A stretch of 34,607 nucleotides of DNA from DATGMB01 sp035293845 (GCA_035293845.1 DATGMB010000164.1:1-34607), one strand, 5' to 3'; counted from the stretch's first letter, positions 1 to 8,192 are shown. The notes: generated by a model from the sequence alone, not told the origin. Program-made: numbers and translations.

Positions 1-34
1 TTCACGTGTTCGCAGTCTCATGGAGGGTTCCCCC

Positions 35-484
35 ATGAGCGGACACGAACGAACCTTTACGGTCAAAGCGCCGCCCGAAGAGGTGTGGCGCTATCTCTCC
101 AGCGTCTCCAATCTGCCGGATTTCGTACCTTACCTCGAATCGATGCGTGAGGATGAGCCCGGACACGTTTTCGGCATCTGCAATTACGGCGAGGGCCGGC
201 GCACCGAGGTCAGCGGCTTCTTCCGCACGGACGAGATGAACCGGCGGCTCGATTGGGAATCGGACGGCACGCCCCAATACAGCGGGTGGCTCGAGATCCG
301 GCCGGAAGGCCGCGAGCAGTCGAGCATTACGGTTCACATCGAGATGCCGAGCGCGGCTTCCGAAGTGCCGCCGCCGGAAGCCGGGCTGGCCGGCGACCGT
401 CTCGAGCGCGCCTTCGATTCCGTCGTTCACACCATTCAGGAGAAGCTGGAACGCGTCGTGGTGCCGTCGCGCAGCGCCGTGTAG
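35..484 (+). CDS. SRPBCC-fold (polyketide cyclase/START-like) small protein
   Basis: The protein has 149 residues, close to the usual SRPBCC length of about 145. The N-terminus has the typical beta strand followed by 'PPEEVWRYLSSVSNLPDF', the first helix pair of the family, and the C-terminus is a long amphipathic helix (about 115-143). The family binds hydrophobic ligands in a helix-grip cavity; the ligand here cannot be told from sequence. The start was set at ATG 35 because GGAGGG at 22-27 lies 7 bases upstream; an in-frame ATG at 20 has no such site. It lies 106 bases before hoxE on the same strand, so it may be co-transcribed with the hydrogenase, but no functional link is known to me. 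Its upstream region is cut off by the window edge. Confidence 0.75.
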   Translation: MSGHERTFTVKAPPEEVWRYLSSVSNLPDFVPYLESMREDEPGHVFGICNYGEGRRTEVSGFFRTDEMNRRLDWESDGTPQYSGWLEIRPEGREQSSITVHIEMPSAASEVPPPEAGLAGDRLERAFDSVVHTIQEKLERVVVPSRSAV

Positions 485-536
485 CTCGCGCCGGCTGGTC
501 CGTTTTTTCCCGACCGGGGTCACGAGCCCGAAAATG

Positions 537-566
537 CCCGATTGCGCCCGATTGCGCCCCGGGCGC
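537..566. promoter_or_regulatory. Tandem 10-mer and palindrome just upstream of hoxE
   Basis: GCCCGATTGC occurs in a 10-base tandem arrangement across about 536-559. It runs into a palindrome with arms GCGCCC (554-559) and GGGCGC (561-566) around a single C, ending about 10 bases before the hoxE ribosome site (AGGA, 577-580). A dyad with a one-base centre looks more like a protein-binding site than a hairpin. No convincing -35/-10 pair was found, so whether this is an operator, part of a promoter or a chance GC-rich repeat is open. Confidence 0.3.
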
Positions 567-590
567 ACAATCTTTCAGGAAGTCCTGCTC

Positions 591-1067
591 ATGCCCAACG
601 GCACGGCGGCGCCGGAAGACCGGGAGAAGCTGCTGGAGCGCGCCATGTCGCGCTATCAGTACGCGGGCGACGCTCTCATCGAGGTCCTCCACACGGCACA
701 GGATCTGTACGGTTATCTCTCCCCTGTCCTGCTCCAGCATATCGCCCGCAGGCTGCGGCTCCCGCCCAGCCGCGTGCTCGGCGTAGCCACGTTCTATCAT
801 CTATTCTCGCTCGAACCGAAACGCGAGCATTCCGTTGTCGTGTGCCTCGGCACCGCCTGTTACGTGGTCGGCGCTTTGAGGCTCCTAGAAACGCTCAAAC
901 ACTCGTGCGCCGGCCGGACCGGCCCGGACGGCAGAGTGAGCGCTCACATCGCGCGCTGCATCGGAGCCTGCGGTCTGGCGCCGGTGGCGATCTGCGATGG
1001 CTCGGTGATGGGCCGCGTCACGCCTCAGTCGCTCTGTCGCGAGCTGGAAAGATTCGGCGCGGCATGA
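591..1067 (+). CDS. hoxE: Bidirectional [NiFe]-hydrogenase diaphorase subunit HoxE
   Basis: This is a 158-residue thioredoxin-fold [2Fe-2S] protein of the NuoE/HoxE family, part of the diaphorase module that passes electrons between NAD(P)H and the hydrogenase. The four cluster ligands are visible as CX4C (C85, C90) and CX3C (C123, C127). The N-terminal helical part ('EVLHTAQDLYGYLSP', 'VLGVATFYHLFSL') is characteristic of the family. ATG 591 was chosen because AGGA lies at 577-580, 10 bases upstream; an upstream ATG at 534 would translate a tandem DNA repeat. The stop overlaps the hoxF start (ATGA at 1064-1067). The following hoxFUYH genes separate it from respiratory complex I, where nuoE/nuoF would be followed by nuoG and others. 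Confidence 0.93.
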   Translation: MPNGTAAPEDREKLLERAMSRYQYAGDALIEVLHTAQDLYGYLSPVLLQHIARRLRLPPSRVLGVATFYHLFSLEPKREHSVVVCLGTACYVVGALRLLETLKHSCAGRTGPDGRVSAHIARCIGACGLAPVAICDGSVMGRVTPQSLCRELERFGAA

Positions 1068-2701
1068 CTGTAGACGAACTGCCCGATCGCGCGCAAGCGG
1101 AAGCTGCCCGGCAGGCCGCGCTCCAGAACCGCATCTACTGCTGCGCCGCCGCGGGGTGCATGGCGAGCGGCGCCCCAGGCGTGCGGCGCGCCATCGCGGA
1201 TGAGATCGGCCGCCGGGGCCTGGCCGGCAAGATCGAGGTGTGCGGGACGGGCTGCCTCGGCCTGTGCCGCCGCGGACCGCTGGTGTTCAGCGCCGCGGAC
1301 CGGCGCCTGTACGGCAACGCGGTCCCCGAACAAGCCGGGGCGATGGCCGGGCAGGACCCTGGACTGCCCGGCGCGATCAGCCTGGACGATCCCTTCTTCG
1401 CCTGCCAGCGGCGCATCGTCCTCGAAAACAGCGGCCGCGTGAATCCCGAGCGGCTGACCGATTACCTCGCCGCCGAGGGCTACCGGGCGCTGGCCAAGGC
1501 CATCACGCAAATGACCCCGCGGGAGGTCGTCGAAGAAGTGAAACGGAGCGGCCTGCGCGGGCGCGGCGGGGCCGGGTATCCGACTGGCATCAAATGGGAG
1601 CTCGTGGCCCGGCAGATTCCCGAGCGCAAATTCGTGATCTGCAACGCCGATGAAGGCGACCCCGGCGCATTCATGGACCGCAGCGTGCTTGAAGGCGATC
1701 CGCACCGTGTGCTCGAAGGCATGGCGATCGCCGGTTACGCCGTTGGCGCGCAGCAAGGGTATGTCTATGTACGCGGCGAGTACGGACTTCCGATCCAGCG
1801 CCTCGAGACCGCGATCCGGCAGGCCGAGCGCGAGCACCTGCTCGGCGGCCGCATTCTCGAAACCGGGTTCCAGTTCCGTATCGACCTGCGGATCGGCGCC
1901 GGCGCCTTCGTCTGCGGGGAAGAGACCGCGCTGATCGCCTCGATTGAAGGCAAGCGCGGGCAGCCCAGGCAGCGGCCGCCATACCCGCCCGAGCGCGGCC
2001 TGTGGGATTCTCCGACGCTGATCAACAACGTCGAGACCTTCGCCAATATTCCGCCGATTATCCGGAACGGCGGCGATTGGTTCGCGTCGATCGGGATAGA
2101 GGGCAGCACGGGCACCAAGGTCTTCGCCTTGGCGGGCAGGATCGCCAATACGGGCCTGGTCGAAGTGCCGATGGGCACCTCGCTGCGCACTATCCTGTTC
2201 GAGATCGGGGGTGGCATTCCCGGCGGCAGGTTTAAGGCGGCGCAGACCGGGGGCCCCTCCGGCGGGTGTATCCCGGAGGAGTTTCTGGATATTCCCGTGG
2301 GCTACGACTCGCTCGCCAAGATCGGCTCCATCATGGGCTCGGGAGGGCTGATCGTGATGGACGATTCCTCCTGCATGGTCGACATCGCCCGCTACTTCAT
2401 GGAATTCTGCATGGACGAATCCTGCGGCAAGTGCATCCCGTGCCGCGCCGGAACGGTGCAGATGCACGAGATTCTGCGGCGCGTGACGCGTGGCGAAGCG
2501 GGCGAAGACGATCTTGCCATGCTGCACGAGCTCGCCGGGCTTCTGCGCGAGACGAGCCTCTGCGGCCTGGGCCAGAACGCGCCGAACCCGGTGCTCAGCA
2601 CGCTGCGCTATTTCCCCGGCGAGTACGAGGCGCACATCCGCGACCATCGCTGCCCCGCCGGCCAGTGCCGTTTCGAAGGGCTGGAGGAGGCCGGCGCGTG
2701 A
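1064..2701 (+). CDS. hoxF: Bidirectional [NiFe]-hydrogenase diaphorase subunit HoxF (FMN/NAD-binding)
   Basis: This 545-residue homologue of NuoF is close in length to cyanobacterial HoxF (about 530). It oxidises or reduces NAD(P)(H) at FMN. Residues 1-115 form an N-terminal thioredoxin-like [2Fe-2S] domain with C27 and C32 and with C60/C64/C68; this domain is typical of HoxF and of NuoF-like subunits that gain it by fusion. The NADH-binding glycine loop 'GRGGAGYPTG' lies near 166-175, the FMN motif 'CNADEGDPGAF' near 192-202, and the 'GAGAFVCGEETALI' segment near 280-293. The [4Fe-4S] ligands are C454, C457, C460 and C500. The start overlaps the hoxE stop (ATGA) and the stop overlaps the hoxU start (GTGA), implying translational coupling. 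All expected residues are present, so activity is likely. Confidence 0.95.
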   Translation: MTVDELPDRAQAEAARQAALQNRIYCCAAAGCMASGAPGVRRAIADEIGRRGLAGKIEVCGTGCLGLCRRGPLVFSAADRRLYGNAVPEQAGAMAGQDPGLPGAISLDDPFFACQRRIVLENSGRVNPERLTDYLAAEGYRALAKAITQMTPREVVEEVKRSGLRGRGGAGYPTGIKWELVARQIPERKFVICNADEGDPGAFMDRSVLEGDPHRVLEGMAIAGYAVGAQQGYVYVRGEYGLPIQRLETAIRQAEREHLLGGRILETGFQFRIDLRIGAGAFVCGEETALIASIEGKRGQPRQRPPYPPERGLWDSPTLINNVETFANIPPIIRNGGDWFASIGIEGSTGTKVFALAGRIANTGLVEVPMGTSLRTILFEIGGGIPGGRFKAAQTGGPSGGCIPEEFLDIPVGYDSLAKIGSIMGSGGLIVMDDSSCMVDIARYFMEFCMDESCGKCIPCRAGTVQMHEILRRVTRGEAGEDDLAMLHELAGLLRETSLCGLGQNAPNPVLSTLRYFPGEYEAHIRDHRCPAGQCRFEGLEEAGA

Positions 2702-3414
2702 GCGTCCAGACTCTCCAGATCGACGGCCGTACGATGACCGCCCTCGCCGGCGAAACGATTTTCAACGTGGCCTGGGAAAACGGGATCCAAATCCCCCGCC
2801 TATGCCATATCGGCGGCCTCACCAATCCCGGCGCGTGCCGCCTCTGCCTGGTGGAGGTCGAAGGCGAGACGAAGCTTCAGGCGTCCTGTCTCACGGGCAT
2901 CCGTGAAGGCATGGTGGTGCGCACCGATACGCCGAAGCTTGCCCGCCACCGCAAGCTGATCGTCGAGCTGCTGTTTGCCGAACGGAACCACATCTGCGCC
3001 GTCTGCGTGGCAAACGGCGCCTGCGAGCTGCAGGATCTGGCTACGCGCTTCGGGATCGACCATATCCGCCCGCGCTACCAATTCCCGGCGGCGCCCGTCG
3101 ATACCACGCACGAGCGGTTCGGCATCGACCATAACCGCTGCGTTCTCTGCACCCGCTGCGTGCGTGTGTGTGACGAGATCGAGGGCGCGCACACCTGGGA
3201 TGTCGCGGGCCGCGGCGCCGCCTCCCGCATCATCTCCGACCTCGGCGAGCCCTGGGGCGAATCGCAGACCTGCACCAGTTGCGGCAAATGCGTGCAGGTT
3301 TGCCCCACGGGCGCGCTGTTCCACAAGGGAACGGCGGTGGCGGAGATGCGCAAGGACCGTAGCTTCCTGAAATTTCTGGTGACCGCGCGGGAGAAAAAGC
3401 AGTGGATCGTGTGA
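2698..3414 (+). CDS. hoxU: Bidirectional [NiFe]-hydrogenase diaphorase subunit HoxU
   Basis: This 238-residue NuoG N-terminal-like iron-sulfur subunit carries electrons from HoxF to HoxY. Visible sites in order are the plant-ferredoxin-type [2Fe-2S] set C36, C47, C50, C64; the NuoG-type cluster motif with H98, C100, C103 and C109; and two ferredoxin-type CX2CX2CX3C sets at C148/151/154/158 and C192/195/198/202. The GTG start at 2698 overlaps the hoxF stop, and GGAGGAGG (2683-2690) lies 7 bases upstream. Its end overlaps the hoxY start by 13 bases. The length matches stand-alone HoxU rather than the much longer NuoG, which confirms a hydrogenase rather than complex I. Confidence 0.95.
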   Translation: MSVQTLQIDGRTMTALAGETIFNVAWENGIQIPRLCHIGGLTNPGACRLCLVEVEGETKLQASCLTGIREGMVVRTDTPKLARHRKLIVELLFAERNHICAVCVANGACELQDLATRFGIDHIRPRYQFPAAPVDTTHERFGIDHNRCVLCTRCVRVCDEIEGAHTWDVAGRGAASRIISDLGEPWGESQTCTSCGKCVQVCPTGALFHKGTAVAEMRKDRSFLKFLVTAREKKQWIV

Positions 3415-3944
3415 ACGGCAAGCCGCGGCTGGCGACCGTCTGGCTGGGAGGCTGCTCCGGCTGCCACATGTCGTTTCTGGATATGGACGAGCGTCTGATC
3501 GAGCTCGCGGGCCGGGTCCAATTGCTCGCTTCGCCCTTTGCCGATTACAAGGAATTTCCCGAGGCCAACATCACGCTGGTCGAAGGCGCCGTAGCCAGCC
3601 GCGAGCACTTGCGGCAAATTCGCGAGATCCGCCGCCGCAGCCGCGTCCTGGTCGCTTTCGGCGATTGCGCCGTCACGGGCAACGTTACCGCCCTGCGCAA
3701 TCTGTTCCCGCTCGAGGACGTCATCGGCCGCGCCTACCGCGAGACCGCAACCGTGGTGGCGGGGATTCCCGGCGGCAACGATGCGGTTCCGGCGCTGCTC
3801 GACCGGGTTTCGCCCGTGCACGAGATCGTCAAGGTCGATCATTTCCTCCCCGGCTGCCCGCCCTCCGCGGATGCGATCTACGGCCTGCTGAATGCACTCC
3901 TGGAGGGCGTCGCGCCGGCCGGCAGAACGCCGAGGTTCGGGTAA
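3402..3944 (+). CDS. hoxY: Bidirectional [NiFe]-hydrogenase small subunit HoxY
   Basis: This 180-residue cytoplasmic small subunit lacks a Tat signal, as expected for group 3 hydrogenases. It holds the proximal [4Fe-4S] cluster through C18 and C21 ('GGCSGCHMS'), C89 ('GDCAVTGN') and C152 ('PGCPPSA'). The GTG at 3402 was chosen because GGGAG at 3389-3393 is 8 bases upstream. A second GTG at 3411 would give a neat GTGA overlap with the hoxU stop but is 17 bases from that site, so it is the weaker alternative. The stop overlaps the hoxH start (TAATG). It pairs with HoxH to form the hydrogenase module. Confidence 0.94.
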   Translation: MDRVNGKPRLATVWLGGCSGCHMSFLDMDERLIELAGRVQLLASPFADYKEFPEANITLVEGAVASREHLRQIREIRRRSRVLVAFGDCAVTGNVTALRNLFPLEDVIGRAYRETATVVAGIPGGNDAVPALLDRVSPVHEIVKVDHFLPGCPPSADAIYGLLNALLEGVAPAGRTPRFG

Positions 3945-5368
3945 TGCCGCAGCGCATCGTCATCAATCCCGTCACCCGCATCGAAGGGCATGCGAAGATT
4001 TCCATTTACCTGAACGATGCCGGCGAGGTCGAATCCGCGCAGTTCCACGTCACCGAGTTCCGCGGCTTCGAGAAGTTCTGCGAAGGCCGCCCGTTCCATG
4101 AAATGCCCGGCCTGATGGCGCGCATCTGCGGCATCTGCCCGATCAGCCATTCGCTCGCGAGCGCGAAAGCGGGAGACATGCTGCTCGGGGTCGCGGTGCC
4201 GCCGGGCGCCGTTGTGCAGCGCCGCATTGTGAATTACGCGCAGGTGCTGCAATCGCATGCGGTCAGCTTCTTCCATCTTTCCGCGCCGGACCTGCTGCTC
4301 GGCTTCGATTCGCCTCCGGAGAGCCGCAACCTCTTCGGCCTGATCGGGCACGACGCCGAATTCGCCCGCCGCGGCATCCGGCTGCGCCAGTTCGGGCAGC
4401 GGGTGATCGAAATGGCCGGAGGGAAGCGTGTGCATCCCTCCTGGGGAGTGCCCGGCGGCATCATCCGCTCACTCGATTCGGCGGACCGCGACGAAATCCT
4501 CGGCGGGATTCCCGAGGCCTATGCGTCGATGGATGTGGCGCTCGGGCGGCTGAAGGCGCTGCTCGACGGCATTCCGGAGGAAGTCGGATCGATCGGCAAT
4601 TTCCCTTCGTTGTTCCTCGGCACCGTATCGCCTTCCGGAGCGCTCGAATACTACGACGGCTCGATCCGCATCGTCGACGGCAAACGCAACATTGTGGCGG
4701 ACGGCATCGACCCCGTCCGCTATGCCACGTTTCTGGGCGAGGCCAGCGAGGAATGGACGTTCACCAAATTCCCCTATTACAAGCCGCTCGGCTATCCGGG
4801 CGGAATCTACCGCGTCGGCCCACTGGCCCGGCTGAACGCGGCGACGCACGCAGGCACGCCGCGCGCGGACCGGGAAGTGGGCGAGTTCCGGCAGCGCTCC
4901 ACAGGCGCGGTCTGCCAGTCCTTTCACTATCACCTGGCGCGGCTCATCGAAATGCTGCACGCAATCGAGAGGATCGAGGAACTGCTCGCCGATCCCGAAT
5001 GCCTGAGCGGCGAGATCCGCGCCCAGGCCGGACTCAACCGCCATGAGGGCATCGGCTGCTGCGAAGCCCCGCGCGGCACGCTATTCCATCACTACCACGT
5101 CGATTCGAGCGGCCTCGTGCGCAAAGCGAACCTGCTGATTGCCACCGCGCAGAACAACCTTGCGATGAACCGGGCCGTCGAGCAGGCGGCGCGGCGGTTC
5201 GTTTCACCGCACCGCGTCGAAGAGGGCATGCTGAACCGCGTGGAGGCCGCCATCCGATGCTTCGACCCGTGCCTTTCCTGCTCGACGCACGCGATCGGCA
5301 AGATGGCTCTGGTGGTGGAGGTGCGGGATCGTGCGGGAGGGCTGCTGCACACTGTCGCCAGGGCCTGA
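3944..5368 (+). CDS. hoxH: Bidirectional [NiFe]-hydrogenase large subunit HoxH (Ni-Fe active site)
   Basis: This 474-residue catalytic subunit is the same size as cyanobacterial HoxH. The N-terminal L1 motif 'RICGICPISH' supplies C62 and C65, and the C-terminal L2 motif 'DPCLSCSTHA' supplies C443 and C446; these four bind Ni and Fe. About 25 residues follow H449; in this family such a tail is cut off by a dedicated endopeptidase (HoxW) after nickel insertion, so this is an unprocessed precursor form. No hoxW or hyp gene is seen in the window, so maturation factors must be elsewhere. Together the operon predicts soluble NAD(P)-dependent H2 uptake or evolution (group 3d). The gene ends 4 bases from the stop of the opposing ABC permease gene. 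Confidence 0.96.
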   Translation: MPQRIVINPVTRIEGHAKISIYLNDAGEVESAQFHVTEFRGFEKFCEGRPFHEMPGLMARICGICPISHSLASAKAGDMLLGVAVPPGAVVQRRIVNYAQVLQSHAVSFFHLSAPDLLLGFDSPPESRNLFGLIGHDAEFARRGIRLRQFGQRVIEMAGGKRVHPSWGVPGGIIRSLDSADRDEILGGIPEAYASMDVALGRLKALLDGIPEEVGSIGNFPSLFLGTVSPSGALEYYDGSIRIVDGKRNIVADGIDPVRYATFLGEASEEWTFTKFPYYKPLGYPGGIYRVGPLARLNAATHAGTPRADREVGEFRQRSTGAVCQSFHYHLARLIEMLHAIERIEELLADPECLSGEIRAQAGLNRHEGIGCCEAPRGTLFHHYHVDSSGLVRKANLLIATAQNNLAMNRAVEQAARRFVSPHRVEEGMLNRVEAAIRCFDPCLSCSTHAIGKMALVVEVRDRAGGLLHTVARA

Positions 5369-5372
5369 GGAT

Positions 5373-6842
5373 CTACTTCAGCGTGGCCTCATACGCTCCC
5401 AGCCGGATGCCGCCGATCTCCAGAGGCGCGCGGACCCATGCTACCGGCTCCTCGGTCGAGACCGTCACCGCATCGAGTTGTCCCGCGTAGGTGGAATAGG
5501 CCTCGGTCTTGACCAACGGATCGATGCTCAGCTCGGCGGGAAACGGCGAGTAAGATGGCACGAATCGCGCTGTATAATCGGCTAACACGCGGGGATGCGG
5601 TTCGAACATCACGGACATACGCGCCGCCCGCGGACGCAGCGCGGAGTAGCAGGTCAAGAAATAGAGCGCCGGCCGGCCGACGGCAGTGCACCTCCCGATC
5701 CCCGGCACGGCCTGCGCGCCGCCATTGACAGGAACGCGGACATCGTGGCGATTACCATAGAGCGTCAGGTACAGATTGCCACGCAGTGTGAGCCGTTGGT
5801 CTTTCACCTTCCAGTAGAGGGACTCGTCGATCGTACTCCGCAATGCGACGAGTTGTCCGTTGACGGTCACGTTTTGCGGACCTTCCGCGCGCCATACAAT
5901 GCCGCCAGGACGCTCGATCGAGAAGGTCAGCCCTTCGGGCTTGGCCGCCAGGCCTTCAGCCACTCCGGCGATTTCGAGCGGAACGTTCAGGGTCACGCCT
6001 TGGCCGGGCCGGATCAGCGCGCGCGTCATCCACTGAAAACCGGAATTCCAGCGCACGTGAATCGCGGATGCGGCGGCCTGCTGTGAGAACCATGACTGGA
6101 TCGCGAATGCCTGTCTCCAGGAAACAGGTGTGCCGAGGACGAGAATCACCATCGCGGCGCCCGCCCCGGCGCGTCCGGCAACCGTTCGCCGCTTGGAATA
6201 CTGCCAGAAGAGGATCGCCGAAGCCGCGATCGCCACGATCAGCAGCGCGTAGTCCGTGTGAACCCATTCCATGGCCCCCCAGCCCTCGCCCGCGATCGCG
6301 ACGGCCCTCAGGTTGAGGCCGAGCGTGAGCAGGAGCGTTCCGGCCAACGCCACCAGGCCGACGAGCAGGCATTGCACGATACCCGTGGTGAGCGCGGCGA
6401 TCGCCGCCACCGGCAGGAAGACCGCGGCCGTCAGCAGCGCCTGGTTCCAGAGCAGCGGCGCAAGCTCGGCGCTCAGATCGAAGCCGTGCGCCTGGAGGAT
6501 CACGGCCTGTGCCGCCAGGACCGGCAGATTGACGAACAGAACGACGAACCGGAGCTTGGCCGCGAGCAGGCTGCGCCAGTGGTAGGGCCGCGTCAGCCAG
6601 AACTCGCGATCGCCGGTGAGGGTCTCGCCGTGAATCGCGCGGACGATCAGCAGAACCCAGGACACCGGCAGCAGGAAGGAAGCCAGCAGTCCCGCGATCG
6701 TTTGCGGTATCCGTGCCCGGTTCTGCCAAAATTCGGCATGCGTGTGGATGAACGCGAAGAGCCCGGCAGCCGCCAGCGCCACGGCGATCTCGATCCACAG
6801 ATGCCGGACGTCCTTCTTGAAGATGTGAAATCCCTGGCGCAT
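5373..6842 (-). CDS. ABC-2-type exporter membrane protein
   Basis: The protein has 489 residues. About six hydrophobic segments fill the first 250 residues (for example near 17-33, 50-75, 100-125, 140-165, 170-195 and 205-225), followed by a region of about 230 residues poor in hydrophobic segments that is probably extracytoplasmic. ATG 6842 was chosen over an upstream start because GGAGGG lies about 10 bases before it and because longer versions would overlap the ATPase gene in a poor-looking frame. It starts 2 bases after the ATPase stop, so the two are one transcription unit with the GntR regulator. Permeases beside YtrA-type regulators often belong to export systems responding to cell-envelope stress; the substrate is unknown. 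Confidence 0.8.
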   Translation of the reverse strand: MRQGFHIFKKDVRHLWIEIAVALAAAGLFAFIHTHAEFWQNRARIPQTIAGLLASFLLPVSWVLLIVRAIHGETLTGDREFWLTRPYHWRSLLAAKLRFVVLFVNLPVLAAQAVILQAHGFDLSAELAPLLWNQALLTAAVFLPVAAIAALTTGIVQCLLVGLVALAGTLLLTLGLNLRAVAIAGEGWGAMEWVHTDYALLIVAIAASAILFWQYSKRRTVAGRAGAGAAMVILVLGTPVSWRQAFAIQSWFSQQAAASAIHVRWNSGFQWMTRALIRPGQGVTLNVPLEIAGVAEGLAAKPEGLTFSIERPGGIVWRAEGPQNVTVNGQLVALRSTIDESLYWKVKDQRLTLRGNLYLTLYGNRHDVRVPVNGGAQAVPGIGRCTAVGRPALYFLTCYSALRPRAARMSVMFEPHPRVLADYTARFVPSYSPFPAELSIDPLVKTEAYSTYAGQLDAVTVSTEEPVAWVRAPLEIGGIRLGAYEATLK

Positions 6843-6844
6843 CG

Positions 6845-7753
6845 CTATGCCGCCCTCCGGCTGGCCTTGGCCAGCGCCACGAAGATGGACCGCAGCGGCA
6901 TCGGATTGACCGCTACCTGGAGCGACTCTCCGAACACGCGCCGCACCTCCGCCATGGTTCGTCCTTCCTCGAACTGGCTGTCGACGAACCGGACCACCGC
7001 GGCCGATCGCTGCGCCTGGAGCCACGTCGGCGGCCACTCCGCCCAGCCGGCTTCCCGCGCGGACGGCGCCCGAAGCGTGACTTCGACTTCGCGAAACCGT
7101 TCGGCGAGCGAGCTCATGCCCTCCGAGAACTGCAGCCGGCCGTGGTCCAGAAATCCGATATGGCTGGCGAAGTTTTCGATCTCCGCCAGGTCGTGCGAGG
7201 AGACGAATACCGTGGTGTTCTCGGCGCGCGGCAGAAAGCCTTCGATCAGCTCATCCCGCACCAGCGGATCGAGCCCGGTGAACGGTTCATCCAGGATGAT
7301 CAGGCGCGGGCGGTAGGCGAGGGCCGCGGCCATCGCCGCCTTCATCCGCATGCCGTGCGAGAGGTGGCGGAGCTTGCGGCCGGGCGGCAGGTCGAACTGC
7401 CGGATCAGCTCCGCCGCCAGCGCATCATCCCAGGCCGGGTAGAACGGCCGCAGATAATTCATGAAGTACGCCATCGGCATCCAATCGGGCAGCTTCTGGT
7501 TTTCCGAGACGTAGCCGATCTGCGCCAATTCGGCGGGCCCGAGCCGCGTGGCCTCGCGGCCCAGGACCTCGGCGTGACCGCTCGACGGGCGCAACAGCCT
7601 CATGAGCATCTTGATGACGGTCGTCTTTCCGGCGCCGTTCGGCCCGACGAGCCCGAAAATGCTGCCATCGGGCACGGCGAGATCCAGCCCGTCGAGCGCC
7701 ATATGGCGTCCGTAGCGCCGCGTCAGGGCTTCGGTGCGGATCGGAGGGTTCAT
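6845..7753 (-). CDS. ABC transporter ATP-binding protein (ABC-2 exporter type)
   Basis: The protein has 302 residues. It has a Walker A at 37-45 (GPNGAGKTT), a signature-like 'LSHGMRMK' near 127-134 that replaces the usual LSGGQ, a Walker B with 'IILDEPFTGLD' near 150-160, and an H-loop ('SSHDLAE') near 190. The variant signature is common in the YtrB/CcmA-like export branch. The C-terminal 90 residues are a branch-specific extension. The start at ATG 7753 overlaps the regulator stop (ATGA at 7750-7753), and a GGAG lies 13 bases upstream. It energises the permease encoded directly downstream. Confidence 0.9.
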   Translation of the reverse strand: MNPPIRTEALTRRYGRHMALDGLDLAVPDGSIFGLVGPNGAGKTTVIKMLMRLLRPSSGHAEVLGREATRLGPAELAQIGYVSENQKLPDWMPMAYFMNYLRPFYPAWDDALAAELIRQFDLPPGRKLRHLSHGMRMKAAMAAALAYRPRLIILDEPFTGLDPLVRDELIEGFLPRAENTTVFVSSHDLAEIENFASHIGFLDHGRLQFSEGMSSLAERFREVEVTLRAPSAREAGWAEWPPTWLQAQRSAAVVRFVDSQFEEGRTMAEVRRVFGESLQVAVNPMPLRSIFVALAKASRRAA

Positions 7754-8169
7754 CGGTGTTTGCGCGCTCCTTGCGCCGCCGGCTGCGCGGCGCCATCCAG
7801 GCGGCGCCAGTGCGCGGCCAGCGCGGCGGTCACCTGGTCCAGGCTCATGTGCAGCCGTTTGGCCTCAACGGCCAGTTGCTCGAGTTCGTGATCCAGCAGG
7901 CGGCTGCATTCCGCCGCCGTCGATTCGCGGCGCTCGGCCACTACGGTCCCGGTCCCCGGCCGCACCTCGATCAGCCCCTCGTTGAGCAGGTGCGTGATTA
8001 CTTTGTGCGCGGTGTTGGGATTGATCTTGAGCTCGGCGCTCAGGGTGCGGACGGAAGGGAAGGGATCGCCGGGGCGCAACTGGCCGGCGACGAGCGCCTT
8101 TTTGGCGGCATAGACCACCTGCTCATAGAGCGAGGCGCCCGGTTGAAAGGCGACCCGGAAGGATATCAC
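7750..8169 (-). CDS. YtrA-family GntR transcriptional regulator
   Basis: The 139-residue product starts 'ISFRVAFQPGASLYEQV' and contains the GntR winged helix (about 20-80, with 'PSVRTLSAELKINPNTAHKVI' as the recognition region), then a short helical C-terminus without the large effector domain of FadR/HutC types. That layout defines the YtrA subfamily, which usually represses its own ABC operon. The GTG at 8169 was chosen because family members begin at this point and because a strong promoter (8176-8204) would otherwise lie inside the gene; an upstream in-frame GTG at 8232 would add 21 unlike residues. No Shine-Dalgarno sequence precedes it. It overlaps the ATPase gene by ATGA. Confidence 0.88.
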   Translation of the reverse strand: MISFRVAFQPGASLYEQVVYAAKKALVAGQLRPGDPFPSVRTLSAELKINPNTAHKVITHLLNEGLIEVRPGTGTVVAERRESTAAECSRLLDHELEQLAVEAKRLHMSLDQVTAALAAHWRRLDGAAQPAAQGARKHR

Positions 8170-8173
8170 AGGT

Positions 8174-8192
8174 GTATTATGACTCGTAGTAC
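8174..8192. promoter_or_regulatory. Candidate GntR operator (imperfect dyad over the -10 box)
   Basis: GTATTA-N7-TAGTAC forms an imperfect inverted repeat (5 of 6 arm positions complementary) between and over the promoter elements of the regulator gene. YtrA-type repressors bind short dyads at their own promoters, so its position suggests autoregulation. The dyad is short and imperfect, so this is inference. Confidence 0.4.

Noticed and set aside
490..510. T6 run (503-508) after the SRPBCC gene as an intrinsic terminator
   Set aside because: The nearest stem (GCCG/CGGC) is 4 bp and 8 bases from the T run, so it does not meet the usual form.
542..571. TTGCGC-18-CACAAT as a hoxE promoter
   Set aside because: The transcript would start at about 578, inside the ribosome site (577-580) of hoxE, so the pair is unlikely to be used.
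1025..2647. Minus-strand open frame of about 540 codons inside hoxF
   Set aside because: Antisense shadow of a clearly conserved gene.
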